Translations under genes and position numbers: made by a program
The notes under the pieces: model-generated
What the model was told of the DNA's origin: nothing
The model's input: only the letters and a program-made list of their open reading frames with translations
Databases searched by the model: none
In this document: positions 1 to 7,494 of the stretch, one piece after another
Layout: every line of letters begins with the position of its first letter
Numbering within the stretch: position 1 is the first letter of the stretch
From: Verrucomicrobiota bacterium
GTDB taxonomy: Bacteria; Verrucomicrobiota; Verrucomicrobiia; Opitutales; Opitutaceae
Reading direction: 5' to 3'
DNA length: 64,000 nucleotides
Assembly (NCBI GenBank): GCA_023443455.1
Contig: JAEZUE010000069.1
Location: forward strand, 47,498 to 111,497

Positions 1-175
1 TCACGGGCATGTAATAGTCGGTGACCAGTACGCCGACTTCTCCCGATTGGATGGCCTTCAACGCGTCGGCGGGGCGGTTGTAGGCTTCCACAGGACAGGT
101 CATGTTGTCGTTGAGGATCTGGGCGAGCAGTTCCGTGAACGACTTCTCATCATCGACGATGAGGACCTTTTTCAT
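1..175 (-). CDS. Response regulator receiver protein (partial, 3' end outside window)
   Basis: The first 58 codons of a minus-strand gene are visible; the rest lies beyond the left edge. The protein starts MKKVLIVDDE and reaches VTDYYMP, the usual receiver pattern: the acidic pair D8-D9 and the phosphoacceptor D53. Whether an output domain follows cannot be seen. No Shine-Dalgarno precedes the ATG. It is divergent from trmL, with about 120 bases between them. A receiver domain is near certain; the downstream role is unknown. Confidence 0.85.
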   Translation of the reverse strand, partial: MKKVLIVDDEKSFTELLAQILNDNMTCPVEAYNRPADALKAIQSGEVGVLVTDYYMPV

Positions 176-295
176 ACTTGCTGGATGGGTGGTGGGGGAA
201 ACGGGGTCGGACAAGTAAGTCTTTGCTACTCGTGAGGCTGGGTGCTTACAAACCATTTTCCGGAATTTTCCGAGTTCCCCCAGGTCCTTTCACTC

Positions 296-766
296 ATGAT
301 TCACGTGGTCCTTTTTCAACCCGAGATCCCGCAGAACACCGGCAATGTCGGCCGGATGTGCGCGATCACGCGGTGTCGTCTGCACCTGATCCATCCGCTC
401 GGTTTCACGATTACCGACCGCCATCTGCGGCGGGCCGGCATGGACTATTGGTACGCGCTCGACGTGCATCACCACCTCAATTGGGAGGAGTTCATGGTCA
501 GCCCGGTCCGCCCGCAACGGCTGTGGCTGTTGACCACGAAGGGCGCGAAATCGTTTTGGGAGGCCAAGTATGAGGACGGCGACGGTCTGGTTTTCGGCAA
601 CGAGGGGTCGGGCGCACCGGAGTGGCTGCACAAGAAGTTCGGCCCCGATGCGCGCATCACGATCCCGCACGCCAACACCGAGCTGCGCTCGCTGAATCTT
701 TCGACCGCGGCCGGCATCGCGACCTTCGAGGCGTTGCGGCAGGTCGGGTATCCGGGTGGGGGGTAG
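296..766 (+). CDS. trmL: tRNA (cytidine/uridine-34-2'-O)-methyltransferase, TrmL type
   Basis: A 156-residue SPOUT-class methyltransferase, the usual length for TrmL (about 157). This family 2'-O-methylates the wobble nucleotide of tRNA-Leu isoacceptors using S-adenosylmethionine. Visible signatures are PEIPQNTGNVGR (residues 9-20), GNEGSG (101-106) and the C-terminal knot region NLSTAAGIATFEALRQ. I chose the ATG at 296 because the family begins with the short strand MIHVVLFQPEIPQN; 18 in-frame codons upstream look non-coding. Monocistronic; the next gene is convergent. A tRNA-Leu, a possible substrate class, lies at 57 kb, which may be coincidence. Confidence 0.93.
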   Translation: MIHVVLFQPEIPQNTGNVGRMCAITRCRLHLIHPLGFTITDRHLRRAGMDYWYALDVHHHLNWEEFMVSPVRPQRLWLLTTKGAKSFWEAKYEDGDGLVFGNEGSGAPEWLHKKFGPDARITIPHANTELRSLNLSTAAGIATFEALRQVGYPGGG

Positions 767-846
767 GTTCGGCGTGAATTGGCTCCCTGATCCTACTTCC
801 GCTTGGCGCATGAAGTGAATCCCGGCGCCGCAGCGGCGCGACGATG

Positions 847-902
847 CCCCAAGCCAAACCGTTTACGTTCACGGCCGTGAACGTAAACGGTTTGGCTTGG
901 GG
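847..902. repeat. Perfect 56-bp palindrome (two 28-bp arms, no spacer)
   Basis: Bases 847-874 and 875-902 are exact reverse complements. The centre is ACGGCCGT, flanked by GTTTACGTTC and its complement, and the outer ends are CCCCAAGCC/GGCTTGGGG. Bases 846 and 903 no longer pair. It lies in the 299-base gap between convergent trmL and oppF, so it could stop transcription from both sides, although there is no T-run. It could also be one copy of a genomic palindromic repeat. The rest of the gap shows nothing else apart from the weak hairpin at 1001-1028. Confidence 0.9.
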
Positions 903-1000
903 GGGAAGGCCGGCGAGTTTGCAGTAGGACAATGGGGGCGGCAGGCCGGCGATGGGCGAGCTGCCTTCGACGATGCCGGTCAGTCCCGCGTTTCGCGCGA

Positions 1001-1028
1001 TTGGGGTGACACTGTCGTGTCGCCAAAA
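1001..1028 (-). terminator. Weak hairpin downstream of oppF
   Basis: On the minus strand GGCGACAC is followed by GACA and then GTGTCACC, giving an eight-pair stem with one mismatch about 40 bases after the oppF stop. No U-tract follows, so termination is only a suggestion. Confidence 0.3.
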
Positions 1029-1065
1029 TGCGTCGTCGTGAGGAGGTGCCGCAGCCCGGATCGGC

Positions 1066-2070
1066 TCAGGCCGCCGGAATTTCCGCCAATCGCACGCAGG
1101 CGACCTCGCGGCCGTCGGCTTGGGCGGCGAGCGGCGGGACGGCGGCGCGGCAGACTTCGGTCGCGAACGGGCAACGCGGGTGGAAGGCGCAGCCAGGCGG
1201 CGGATTGAGCGGCGAGGGCGGATCGCCGGGGAGCACGAGGCGTTGGCGGGCCTTCTCGCGTGCCGGGTCGGGCACGTGGATCGCGCTGACGAGCGCGCGG
1301 GTGTACGGGTGCGCGGGCCGATCGATCACCGCGGCGGCCGGGCCATGCTCGACGATCTTGCCGAGGTACATCACGGCGACGCGGTCGGAGAGATGCTTCA
1401 CGACGGAGAGGTCGTGCGAGATGAAGATCAGGCTCAGGCCGAGGTCGCGGACGAGTTGCGCGAGCAGGTTGAGGATCTGCGCCTGGATCGACACGTCGAG
1501 GGCCGACACGGGTTCGTCGGCCACGATCACGCGCGGCTCGAGGGCGAGCGCGCGGGCGATGGCGATGCGCTGGCGTTGGCCGCCGGAGAACTCGTGCGGG
1601 TATTTTTTAGCGAACCGCGGGGCGAGGCCGACGCGCTCCATGAGCGCCGTCACGCGGGCGGGCACCTCGGCGCGCGGCACGATCCGGTGGACACGGAGTG
1701 GCTCGGCGAGGGCGTCGAACACCGTCGTGCGCGGGTTGAGCGAGGCGTACGGGTCTTGGAAAACCATCTGCAACCCGAGGCGCGCGCGGCGCAGCGCGGC
1801 GGCGTCGAGCGCGGCGAGGTTCTGGCCCTCGAACACGACCGTGCCGGCGGTGGGCGGCACGAGCTGGAGGATGGTGCGCGCGAGGGTGGACTTGCCGCAG
1901 CCCGACTCGCCGACGAGCCCGAGCACCTCGCCCCGGCGCAGCTCGAGGTCGACGCCGTCGACGGCCTTCACCGTGCCGACCTGCCGCCGGAACACGAACC
2001 CGCGTTGCACCGGAAAGTGCGTCTGCACGCCGCGCAGCGAGAGGAGGGGGGCGGGGACGGAGGCGGACAT
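1066..2070 (-). CDS. oppF: Oligopeptide/dipeptide ABC transporter ATP-binding protein (OppF/DppF type)
   Basis: A 334-residue ATPase subunit of a peptide importer. Walker A is GESGCGKST (residues 54-62), the ABC signature FSGGQRQR starts at 161, Walker B is VIVADEP (181-187) and the switch histidine is H219. The C-terminal extension with PPGCAFHPRCPFA is the Cys-containing tail typical of the Opp/Dpp/Nik group. It pairs with the OppD-type ATPase at 2899-3873; a small secreted protein is encoded between them. No permease or binding-protein gene is seen here, so the membrane parts must be elsewhere. The leader in front of the ATG is a purine/pyrimidine-skewed simple repeat and no Shine-Dalgarno is visible. 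Confidence 0.92.
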   Translation of the reverse strand: MSASVPAPLLSLRGVQTHFPVQRGFVFRRQVGTVKAVDGVDLELRRGEVLGLVGESGCGKSTLARTILQLVPPTAGTVVFEGQNLAALDAAALRRARLGLQMVFQDPYASLNPRTTVFDALAEPLRVHRIVPRAEVPARVTALMERVGLAPRFAKKYPHEFSGGQRQRIAIARALALEPRVIVADEPVSALDVSIQAQILNLLAQLVRDLGLSLIFISHDLSVVKHLSDRVAVMYLGKIVEHGPAAAVIDRPAHPYTRALVSAIHVPDPAREKARQRLVLPGDPPSPLNPPPGCAFHPRCPFATEVCRAAVPPLAAQADGREVACVRLAEIPAA

Positions 2071-2165
2071 GAGGAAGGAGGACGGAGGACAGACGACAGA
2101 GGACGGCGGACGGAAGACGGAGGGCGACAGAAGGGAACGAAGGGAAGGAAGGTCGGAGGATGAAG
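2071..2165. repeat. Degenerate GGACGGA-type simple repeat upstream of oppF
   Basis: The plus strand is almost all purine plus C, built from variants of GAGGACGGA, ACGACAGAGGACGG and GAAGACGGAGG. It ends immediately before the oppF start codon, so in the oppF mRNA the leader reads as CCTCCGTCCTCC-like pyrimidine-rich sequence. Comparable repeats precede proC, nuoN and ftsY. Confidence 0.75.
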
Positions 2166-2215
2166 AGGTAGGTGAAACCGCTAATGGACGCTAATTGGCG
2201 CTAATTCGGAGAGGG

Positions 2216-2881
2216 TCAGTCGCAGCCGGTGAAGCCGATGATTTTGTGCGTCGCGCAATCGACGGCCCAGATCCGGATGTGGCCGAGCGCTAGCTCTGGG
2301 GCGGCATTCTCCCACTTGCTGATGATGATCCAGCAGTCTCCGCCAGCATGATGTGCGAGGTATGCGCTGACTGGCACGGTCGCTGTTGATGTCGGCCAAG
2401 CATCGGGATTTCGCAGTACCTCGGCCCACCTTTGCTGTCGCGCCGCATTCAGCTCCTTTCGGTGGGCTTCCCTCGTTTCATCCGTATCGCCCCAGCTACT
2501 CTGGATGGCGGGAACAGGAACGCCCATGGTCATCTCGGTTTGTCCATGGCGGAGCGACTTGAGCGAAAGCCGTAGGTTCTCTGAGTCCAAGGAGGCTTCT
2601 GCAGCTTTCTTGACGAGTAGCCCGGCCAATCGGTCCCATTTGGCTCGCCAGTCTTTTGTGGTGATTCCGGCGAACTGCTTCTCCTCCGGTTTGTTGGCGA
2701 ATGTATCCCAAAGGTAGCGGGCGCGATCCGATTCGTTGGCCGGGAGTTCGATGTTGGTGGTGGCGACGATCAGGTCGTTGGCGATTTGATCTATCTCAGC
2801 GACCTCGTTGACGAGTTTGGGCGCTGGTTCGGCGAAGGTGAGCAGCGGGGCGAGCGCGAGGAATAGTACGAGGCGTCTCAT
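2216..2881 (-). CDS. Secreted protein of unknown function between oppD and oppF
   Basis: 221 residues, not recognised. It starts MRRLVLFLALAPLLTFA, a clean signal peptide with probable cleavage after TFA. The mature part is mostly helical and charged, followed by a C-terminal stretch HHAGGDCWIIISKWE...HIRIWAVDC that looks like a small beta domain with three cysteines near the end. It begins 17 bases after the oppD stop and lies before oppF, so it is probably cotranscribed with both. Its base composition looks less GC-rich than the two ATPase genes, which suggests insertion into an older oppD-oppF pair. A role in peptide uptake is not shown. Confidence 0.75.
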   Translation of the reverse strand: MRRLVLFLALAPLLTFAEPAPKLVNEVAEIDQIANDLIVATTNIELPANESDRARYLWDTFANKPEEKQFAGITTKDWRAKWDRLAGLLVKKAAEASLDSENLRLSLKSLRHGQTEMTMGVPVPAIQSSWGDTDETREAHRKELNAARQQRWAEVLRNPDAWPTSTATVPVSAYLAHHAGGDCWIIISKWENAAPELALGHIRIWAVDCATHKIIGFTGCD

Positions 2882-2898
2882 CGGGTGGCGCGGGTTGC

Positions 2899-3873
2899 TC
2901 AGAGTTCCCCGGCCTGCACGCGGAGGCAGGCGGAGTGGTGGGCGGGCTTCGTTTCCACGAGCGGCGGGGCGTCGCCGGTGCGGCATTGCTCGACGGCGAA
3001 TTCGCAGCGGGGGGCGAAGGGGCAGCCGGGCGGGAGACGGCTGAGGTCGGGCGGGAGGCCGGGGATGGTGAAGAGTTCGGCACCCTTCGGCTGGAGCGCG
3101 GGGATCGAGCGTTGGAGGGCGCGGGTGTAGGGGTGTTGCGGACGCGCGAAGAGGTCCGTGGTCGTGGCGCTCTCGACGATGCGGCCGGCGTACATCACCT
3201 GCACGCGGTCGCACAGGCCGGCGACGACGCCGAGGTCGTGCGTGATGAAGATCACGGCCATGCCGAGTTCGCGTTGGAGGCGGCGGATGAGGTCGAGGAT
3301 CTGTGCCTGCACGGTCACGTCGAGTGCGGTGGTGGGCTCGTCGGCGATAAGCAGCTCGGGGCGGGCGATGAGGGCCATCGCGATCATCACGCGTTGGCGC
3401 ATGCCGCCGGAGAACTCGTGCGGGTAGTGGTGGAGGCGAGCGGCGGCGTCGTTGATGCCGACGGCCTCGAGCATCGCGAGGCCGCGGGCGAGCGCGTCGC
3501 GGCGGGAAAGTTTCTCGTGGATGAGGAGCGGCTCGATGAGCTGCTCGGAGATCCGCAGGTACGGATTGAGCGACGTCATCGGGTCCTGGAAGATCATGCC
3601 GATGCGGCGGCCGCGGATGGCGCGCAACTCGGGTGCGGGGCAGGAGAGCAGGTCGGTGCCGGCGAAAAGCGCGCGGCCGGCGAGCTGCGCGGGCGGCTGC
3701 GGCACGAGGCGCAGGAGCGACTGGCAGGTGACGGACTTGCCCGAGCCGGATTCGCCGACAAGGCCGAGCGTCTCGCCCTTCTCGAGGGCGAAGCTCACGC
3801 CGTCGACCGCGCGCACCACGCCGTTGCGGGTGTGGAAATGGGTGCGCAAGTCGGTGACTTCGAGCAGCGGCAT
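2899..3873 (-). CDS. oppD: Oligopeptide/dipeptide ABC transporter ATP-binding protein (OppD/DppD type)
   Basis: 324 residues. Walker A is GESGSGKS (40-47), the signature FSGGMRQRV starts at 154, Walker B is LLIADEP (174-180), and the tail contains PPGCPFAPRCEFA, the conserved Cys segment of this family. It hydrolyses ATP to drive peptide import with the OppF-type partner downstream. It is the first gene of the minus-strand unit oppD - secreted protein - oppF and is divergent from the sensor kinase at 3981, leaving about 100 bases for both promoters. Substrate (oligopeptide, dipeptide or other) cannot be told from the ATPase. Confidence 0.92.
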   Translation of the reverse strand: MPLLEVTDLRTHFHTRNGVVRAVDGVSFALEKGETLGLVGESGSGKSVTCQSLLRLVPQPPAQLAGRALFAGTDLLSCPAPELRAIRGRRIGMIFQDPMTSLNPYLRISEQLIEPLLIHEKLSRRDALARGLAMLEAVGINDAAARLHHYPHEFSGGMRQRVMIAMALIARPELLIADEPTTALDVTVQAQILDLIRRLQRELGMAVIFITHDLGVVAGLCDRVQVMYAGRIVESATTTDLFARPQHPYTRALQRSIPALQPKGAELFTIPGLPPDLSRLPPGCPFAPRCEFAVEQCRTGDAPPLVETKPAHHSACLRVQAGEL

Positions 3874-3980
3874 CGGTGCGGACGATGCGACTGCAACCCA
3901 AAGCCCGGCGCAAAGGGAAAAGGCGAGGGGCGGGCCGCGAGCTTCAGCGTGGTGGTTTCAGGCCGATAGGGAAATGCCCC

Positions 3981-6900
3981 ATGAAGTCGTTCCGCCCTTT
4001 CCGTCGCGAGTGTGAGCGAGCGGCCCGAGGAGCGTTTCGTCGCGCTCTGGTGGGTGCGACTGCGGCATGGCTGGCGGTGGTGGCAACCGCGTTCGAGATC
4101 GCCTCGGCGCCCGCCGGACAGATCGAGGCGGGCGCGCCGCCCTTCGTGATGTTCAACATCGAGTCGGTCGGGCTGCAGTCGCCGCCGTTGGACCTCAAAC
4201 AACTGGCCGACGGGCGGATTCTGGTGGTGGGGGCGAGCGAGCTTTGTGTGGGCGACGGTTTCCGTTGGGAACGCATTCCGCGAAGCGAACGCGAAACCAC
4301 TCTGCTCACCGGCCAGGTGGCGGTGGGCAACGATGGCCGCATCCACGTGAGCGAGACCCAGGGGTTCTGCCGGGTCGAGTTCGACGAGCGGGGCGGGTGG
4401 TATCTGGTCCGGTCGGAGTATCCGGAAAACCAGGCACCGATGCACTCCTACACCTCGAACGTGCGCGCGGGCGACCGGTGGATCTGGTTCGACAACGGGG
4501 TGGTCGAATGGGATCTGCGCTCCGATCAGGCGCCGCGTTCGCTGGATCGCAACGCGACCGCGGGCCACGCCTTCCTGCTGGATGGCGCCGTCTTCATCCC
4601 GGATTCGAACCGCGGGTCGCTGCACGCCGTGGCGCCCTCGGGCGAGAGGCGGGTGGTCATCGCGGCGGAGGATTCGAGCCCGGGCATGTCGATCATCTCG
4701 AGCGCTCCGCTGGCCGACGGGCGGATGCTGGTGGGGACTTCGAGCAGTGGCGTCTGGGTGTTCGACGGCCAGGGCCTCTCGCCGCTGGCGAGCGGCGGCG
4801 TGCTCGGGGCGGGCAATCGGATCAACGACCTGGTGCGCACGATGAACGACCTCTTCGTGGCTTCGGTCGATGGATACGGTTTGGTGTTCTTCGACTCGAC
4901 CGGTCGGGTGTTGCAGACCCTGGACCGCCGGTCCGACAACCGTCTGGCCCACTTGCGCAAGCTGTTGTGGACCGCGGAGGGCATGCTCTGGGGATACTCG
5001 CGCAAGGGCATCGTGCGGGTGAATTTCCCGTCGCGGGTCTCGCTCTTCGAGAACGCGGTGACGGCCAGCATGGACTACGTGAATCCGGTCCGGTTCGAGG
5101 GGCGGTTGTGGCTGCTCGCCACCGGCTCGGTGTTGCGTGGCGAATACGACGGGGAGGGCCGGTTGGCGGGTTTCGAAAAGGTCGAGACGCCGGCGCCCTT
5201 CGTGTACAGCCTGGGCGTGGCGGCGGGGCGGTTGCTCGCGGGTTGCGACAACGGCCTGTGGGAGTGGCGCGGCGGTGTCTGGCGACTGCTCGCGGGTGGC
5301 CTCGTCAACCCGCGGGTCGCGGTGCCCAGCGGTGTGCCCGATCGGTGGTTGTATGCGGCGCGCAACGAGGTCGGCTGGATCGATTTCGAGGGCGACGAGG
5401 TCGCCCTCACCCGGTTTCCGCACGAGGGGCTCGGGGAGGTGTACAACGCGATCCCCGACCGGGATTGGGTCTGGCTCGAACTGGGCGCGGGCCGGATCGG
5501 CCGGATGGCCATCGACGGGCGGCAGCACGTGCTCGAGCTGTTCAACGAGGACGACGGCGTGACCAGCGGTTGGGTGGAGCTCTTCATCCTCGACGATCGC
5601 ATCCGGGTGCAATGCTCCGGGCGCACCCTCATCTACAACGAGCTCACCCGCCGGTTCGAGAACGACGAAACCTTGGCCGCGAACTTCCCGGAACTGACCT
5701 ATGCGAACGGGGGGCGCGCCGCCTTCGACGCGCGCGGGCGGCTTTGGGTCCCGGATACGGATCGGGTGCGGATCCACGACCGGTCGTTGCCGGAAGGCGA
5801 CCAGCGCCGACTGGAGTTTCTGCCCTCGGACCTGAAGCCCACGTCCTTCATCTGCGAGCCGGGCGGGGTGGTGTGGCTGCAGGGGCAGCTGTGTTTTGCG
5901 CGCTACGATCCGGGCATCCCGCTGCCGCCCGCGCGACGGCTGCGCGCCTTGGTGTCGCGCGTCGAACTGCCGGGCAGCGGACGCACCTTGCTCGCACCCG
6001 GCGTGCAGCTCGGGCGGCTGGTCCATACGGACAACTCGATGATCGCCCATTTCGCGGCGATCGGGGCGCCGGTGGGCGAGAGTGTGACTTTCGAGATCAT
6101 GATGGAGGGCCTTGGGGCCGAGTGGGTTTCCACCGGGGTGACCGGCGCCGCCGGCTTCAACCATCTCGATCCCGGCGTCTACACGTTGCGGGTGCGCCCG
6201 CGTGCCGGCGCTTCGGTGGGCGAGGAGACGGCGGTGTCGCTGGTCGTGCTGCCGCCGTGGTATCGCACGACCGGGGCGTATGTGGCCTACGGGTTGTTCA
6301 TGGTGACGGTGGTCGCGGGGGCGATCTGGTTGCCGCTTTATGCGGAGCGGCGGCGCAAGGAAAAGTTGGCCCGTTTGGTCGACGAGCGCACGGTGGAGTT
6401 GCGGGCGAGCGAGGAGCGCTACCGAGTGCTCAATGCGGAACTGGAGCGGCGCGTCGAGGCGCGCACGGTCGAGCTCGATCACGCGGCGGCGCAGTTGTCC
6501 GCCGCCAACCGCGAGCTGGAGAGCTTCGCGTACTCGATCTCCCACGACTTGAAGGCGCCGCTGCGCAACATCATGGGCTTCACCGAGCTGCTCGAGCGGC
6601 GGCTCGGGCCTTTGCAGGACCACGACTGCAGCCGCTTCATGGAGGTGATCGTCAGCGAGACCCGGCGCCTCAGCACCCTCATCGGCGAACTGCTGCGGTT
6701 CTCGCGGATCGGCAAGGCCGAGATGGCGTTCGAGTCCGTCGACCTGGGTGCGTTGATCGACGCCGTGCGCCGGGAGATCGCAGGCGATCTCGAGGGCCGG
6801 CAGATCGAGTGGCGGGTCGGTCCGTTGCCGTTGGTCGAGGGCGACCGCGTGCTGCTGCGCCAGGTGGTCGCCAATCTCGTGGGCAACGCGGTCAAATTCA

Positions 6901-7196
6901 CCCGGAATCGGCCGTGTGCCGTGATCGAGATAACCAGTTCCAAGATACCGGATGCCTGCGGCTTCGCCACGTTCGTGGTGCGCGACAATGGCGCGGGCTT
7001 CAACCCGAAGTACGGCGACAAGCTCTTCGGCGTATTCCAGCGGCTGCACAGCGAGAAGGCGTTCGAGGGCACCGGCATCGGCCTGGCCAACGTGAAACGC
7101 ATCGTCGGGCGCCACGGCGGCGAGGTGTGGGCCGAGGGGGAGCCGGATCGCGGTGCGGCTTTTTTCTTCACGTTGAAGCTGGCGTCCGCCGCGTAG
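3981..7196 (+). CDS. Beta-propeller sensor histidine kinase (periplasmic propeller, Y_Y_Y, HisKA, HATPase)
   Basis: 1071 residues. A signal peptide or N-terminal membrane segment (about 20-40) is followed by roughly 650 residues of repeated short blades of the two-component-propeller type, then a Y_Y_Y-like Ig domain (EIMMEGLGAEWVSTG). A transmembrane helix lies near 766-788, then a coiled linker. The HisKA box is YSISHDLKAPLRN with phosphoacceptor H855, and the ATPase has NLVGNAVKFT, DNGAGF and GTGIGLANVKR. There is no receiver or DNA-binding domain. Such sensors commonly detect polysaccharide fragments, and a galactanase lies next downstream. I chose the ATG at 3981 over one 35 codons upstream because it directly precedes the basic and hydrophobic leader. 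Partner regulator not identified. Confidence 0.9.
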   Translation: MKSFRPFRRECERAARGAFRRALVGATAAWLAVVATAFEIASAPAGQIEAGAPPFVMFNIESVGLQSPPLDLKQLADGRILVVGASELCVGDGFRWERIPRSERETTLLTGQVAVGNDGRIHVSETQGFCRVEFDERGGWYLVRSEYPENQAPMHSYTSNVRAGDRWIWFDNGVVEWDLRSDQAPRSLDRNATAGHAFLLDGAVFIPDSNRGSLHAVAPSGERRVVIAAEDSSPGMSIISSAPLADGRMLVGTSSSGVWVFDGQGLSPLASGGVLGAGNRINDLVRTMNDLFVASVDGYGLVFFDSTGRVLQTLDRRSDNRLAHLRKLLWTAEGMLWGYSRKGIVRVNFPSRVSLFENAVTASMDYVNPVRFEGRLWLLATGSVLRGEYDGEGRLAGFEKVETPAPFVYSLGVAAGRLLAGCDNGLWEWRGGVWRLLAGGLVNPRVAVPSGVPDRWLYAARNEVGWIDFEGDEVALTRFPHEGLGEVYNAIPDRDWVWLELGAGRIGRMAIDGRQHVLELFNEDDGVTSGWVELFILDDRIRVQCSGRTLIYNELTRRFENDETLAANFPELTYANGGRAAFDARGRLWVPDTDRVRIHDRSLPEGDQRRLEFLPSDLKPTSFICEPGGVVWLQGQLCFARYDPGIPLPPARRLRALVSRVELPGSGRTLLAPGVQLGRLVHTDNSMIAHFAAIGAPVGESVTFEIMMEGLGAEWVSTGVTGAAGFNHLDPGVYTLRVRPRAGASVGEETAVSLVVLPPWYRTTGAYVAYGLFMVTVVAGAIWLPLYAERRRKEKLARLVDERTVELRASEERYRVLNAELERRVEARTVELDHAAAQLSAANRELESFAYSISHDLKAPLRNIMGFTELLERRLGPLQDHDCSRFMEVIVSETRRLSTLIGELLRFSRIGKAEMAFESVDLGALIDAVRREIAGDLEGRQIEWRVGPLPLVEGDRVLLRQVVANLVGNAVKFTRNRPCAVIEITSSKIPDACGFATFVVRDNGAGFNPKYGDKLFGVFQRLHSEKAFEGTGIGLANVKRIVGRHGGEVWAEGEPDRGAAFFFTLKLASAA

Positions 7197-7494
7197 GCCG
7201 GTTTCGCCTGCACCGGGCTTGCGCCTTGCGCGCGGAGTGGGCGACGGATCGTCGCGGCGGAAGGCGTGGCAATGCCGAACCGCGACGCCCCGGCGAAGTC
7301 ATTACGGCTTTCGGCACCGCGGCGTGGACCAACCGGGCGAGGCCCCGAGTTTGGAGCCCAACCGCGCTTCCGGCGCAGCGGGGAAGCATGCCGTCTTTAT
7401 GTAAAACAGTTTAATTGATTGGCAAACAGTCACGGCGCTGTTTGGGTTCGGCTGTTCCCTCCCCGGAATCCGTTGCTACCCCGAACACCCTCCC
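7197..7494. other. Intergenic region upstream of the galactanase gene
   Basis: No gene seen. The first 200 bases are GC-rich and featureless. Bases 7396-7428 are AT-rich (TTTAATTGATT) and probably contain the galactanase promoter. An inverted repeat CAAACAG / CTGTTTG (7423-7429 and 7438-7444, 8-base spacer) follows and is a candidate operator. Confidence 0.5.
7423..7444. promoter_or_regulatory. Candidate operator upstream of GH53 gene
   Basis: Exact 7-base inverted repeat CAAACAG-(8)-CTGTTTG, about 50 bases before the start codon and next to the AT-rich stretch. This is the geometry of a dimeric repressor site. The binding protein is unknown. Confidence 0.35.

Noticed and set aside
3795..7115. 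1106-residue open frame antisense to the propeller kinase
   Set aside because: The plus-strand kinase has complete domains. The antisense translation is Arg/His/Pro-rich with no domain, as expected for a GC-rich shadow frame.
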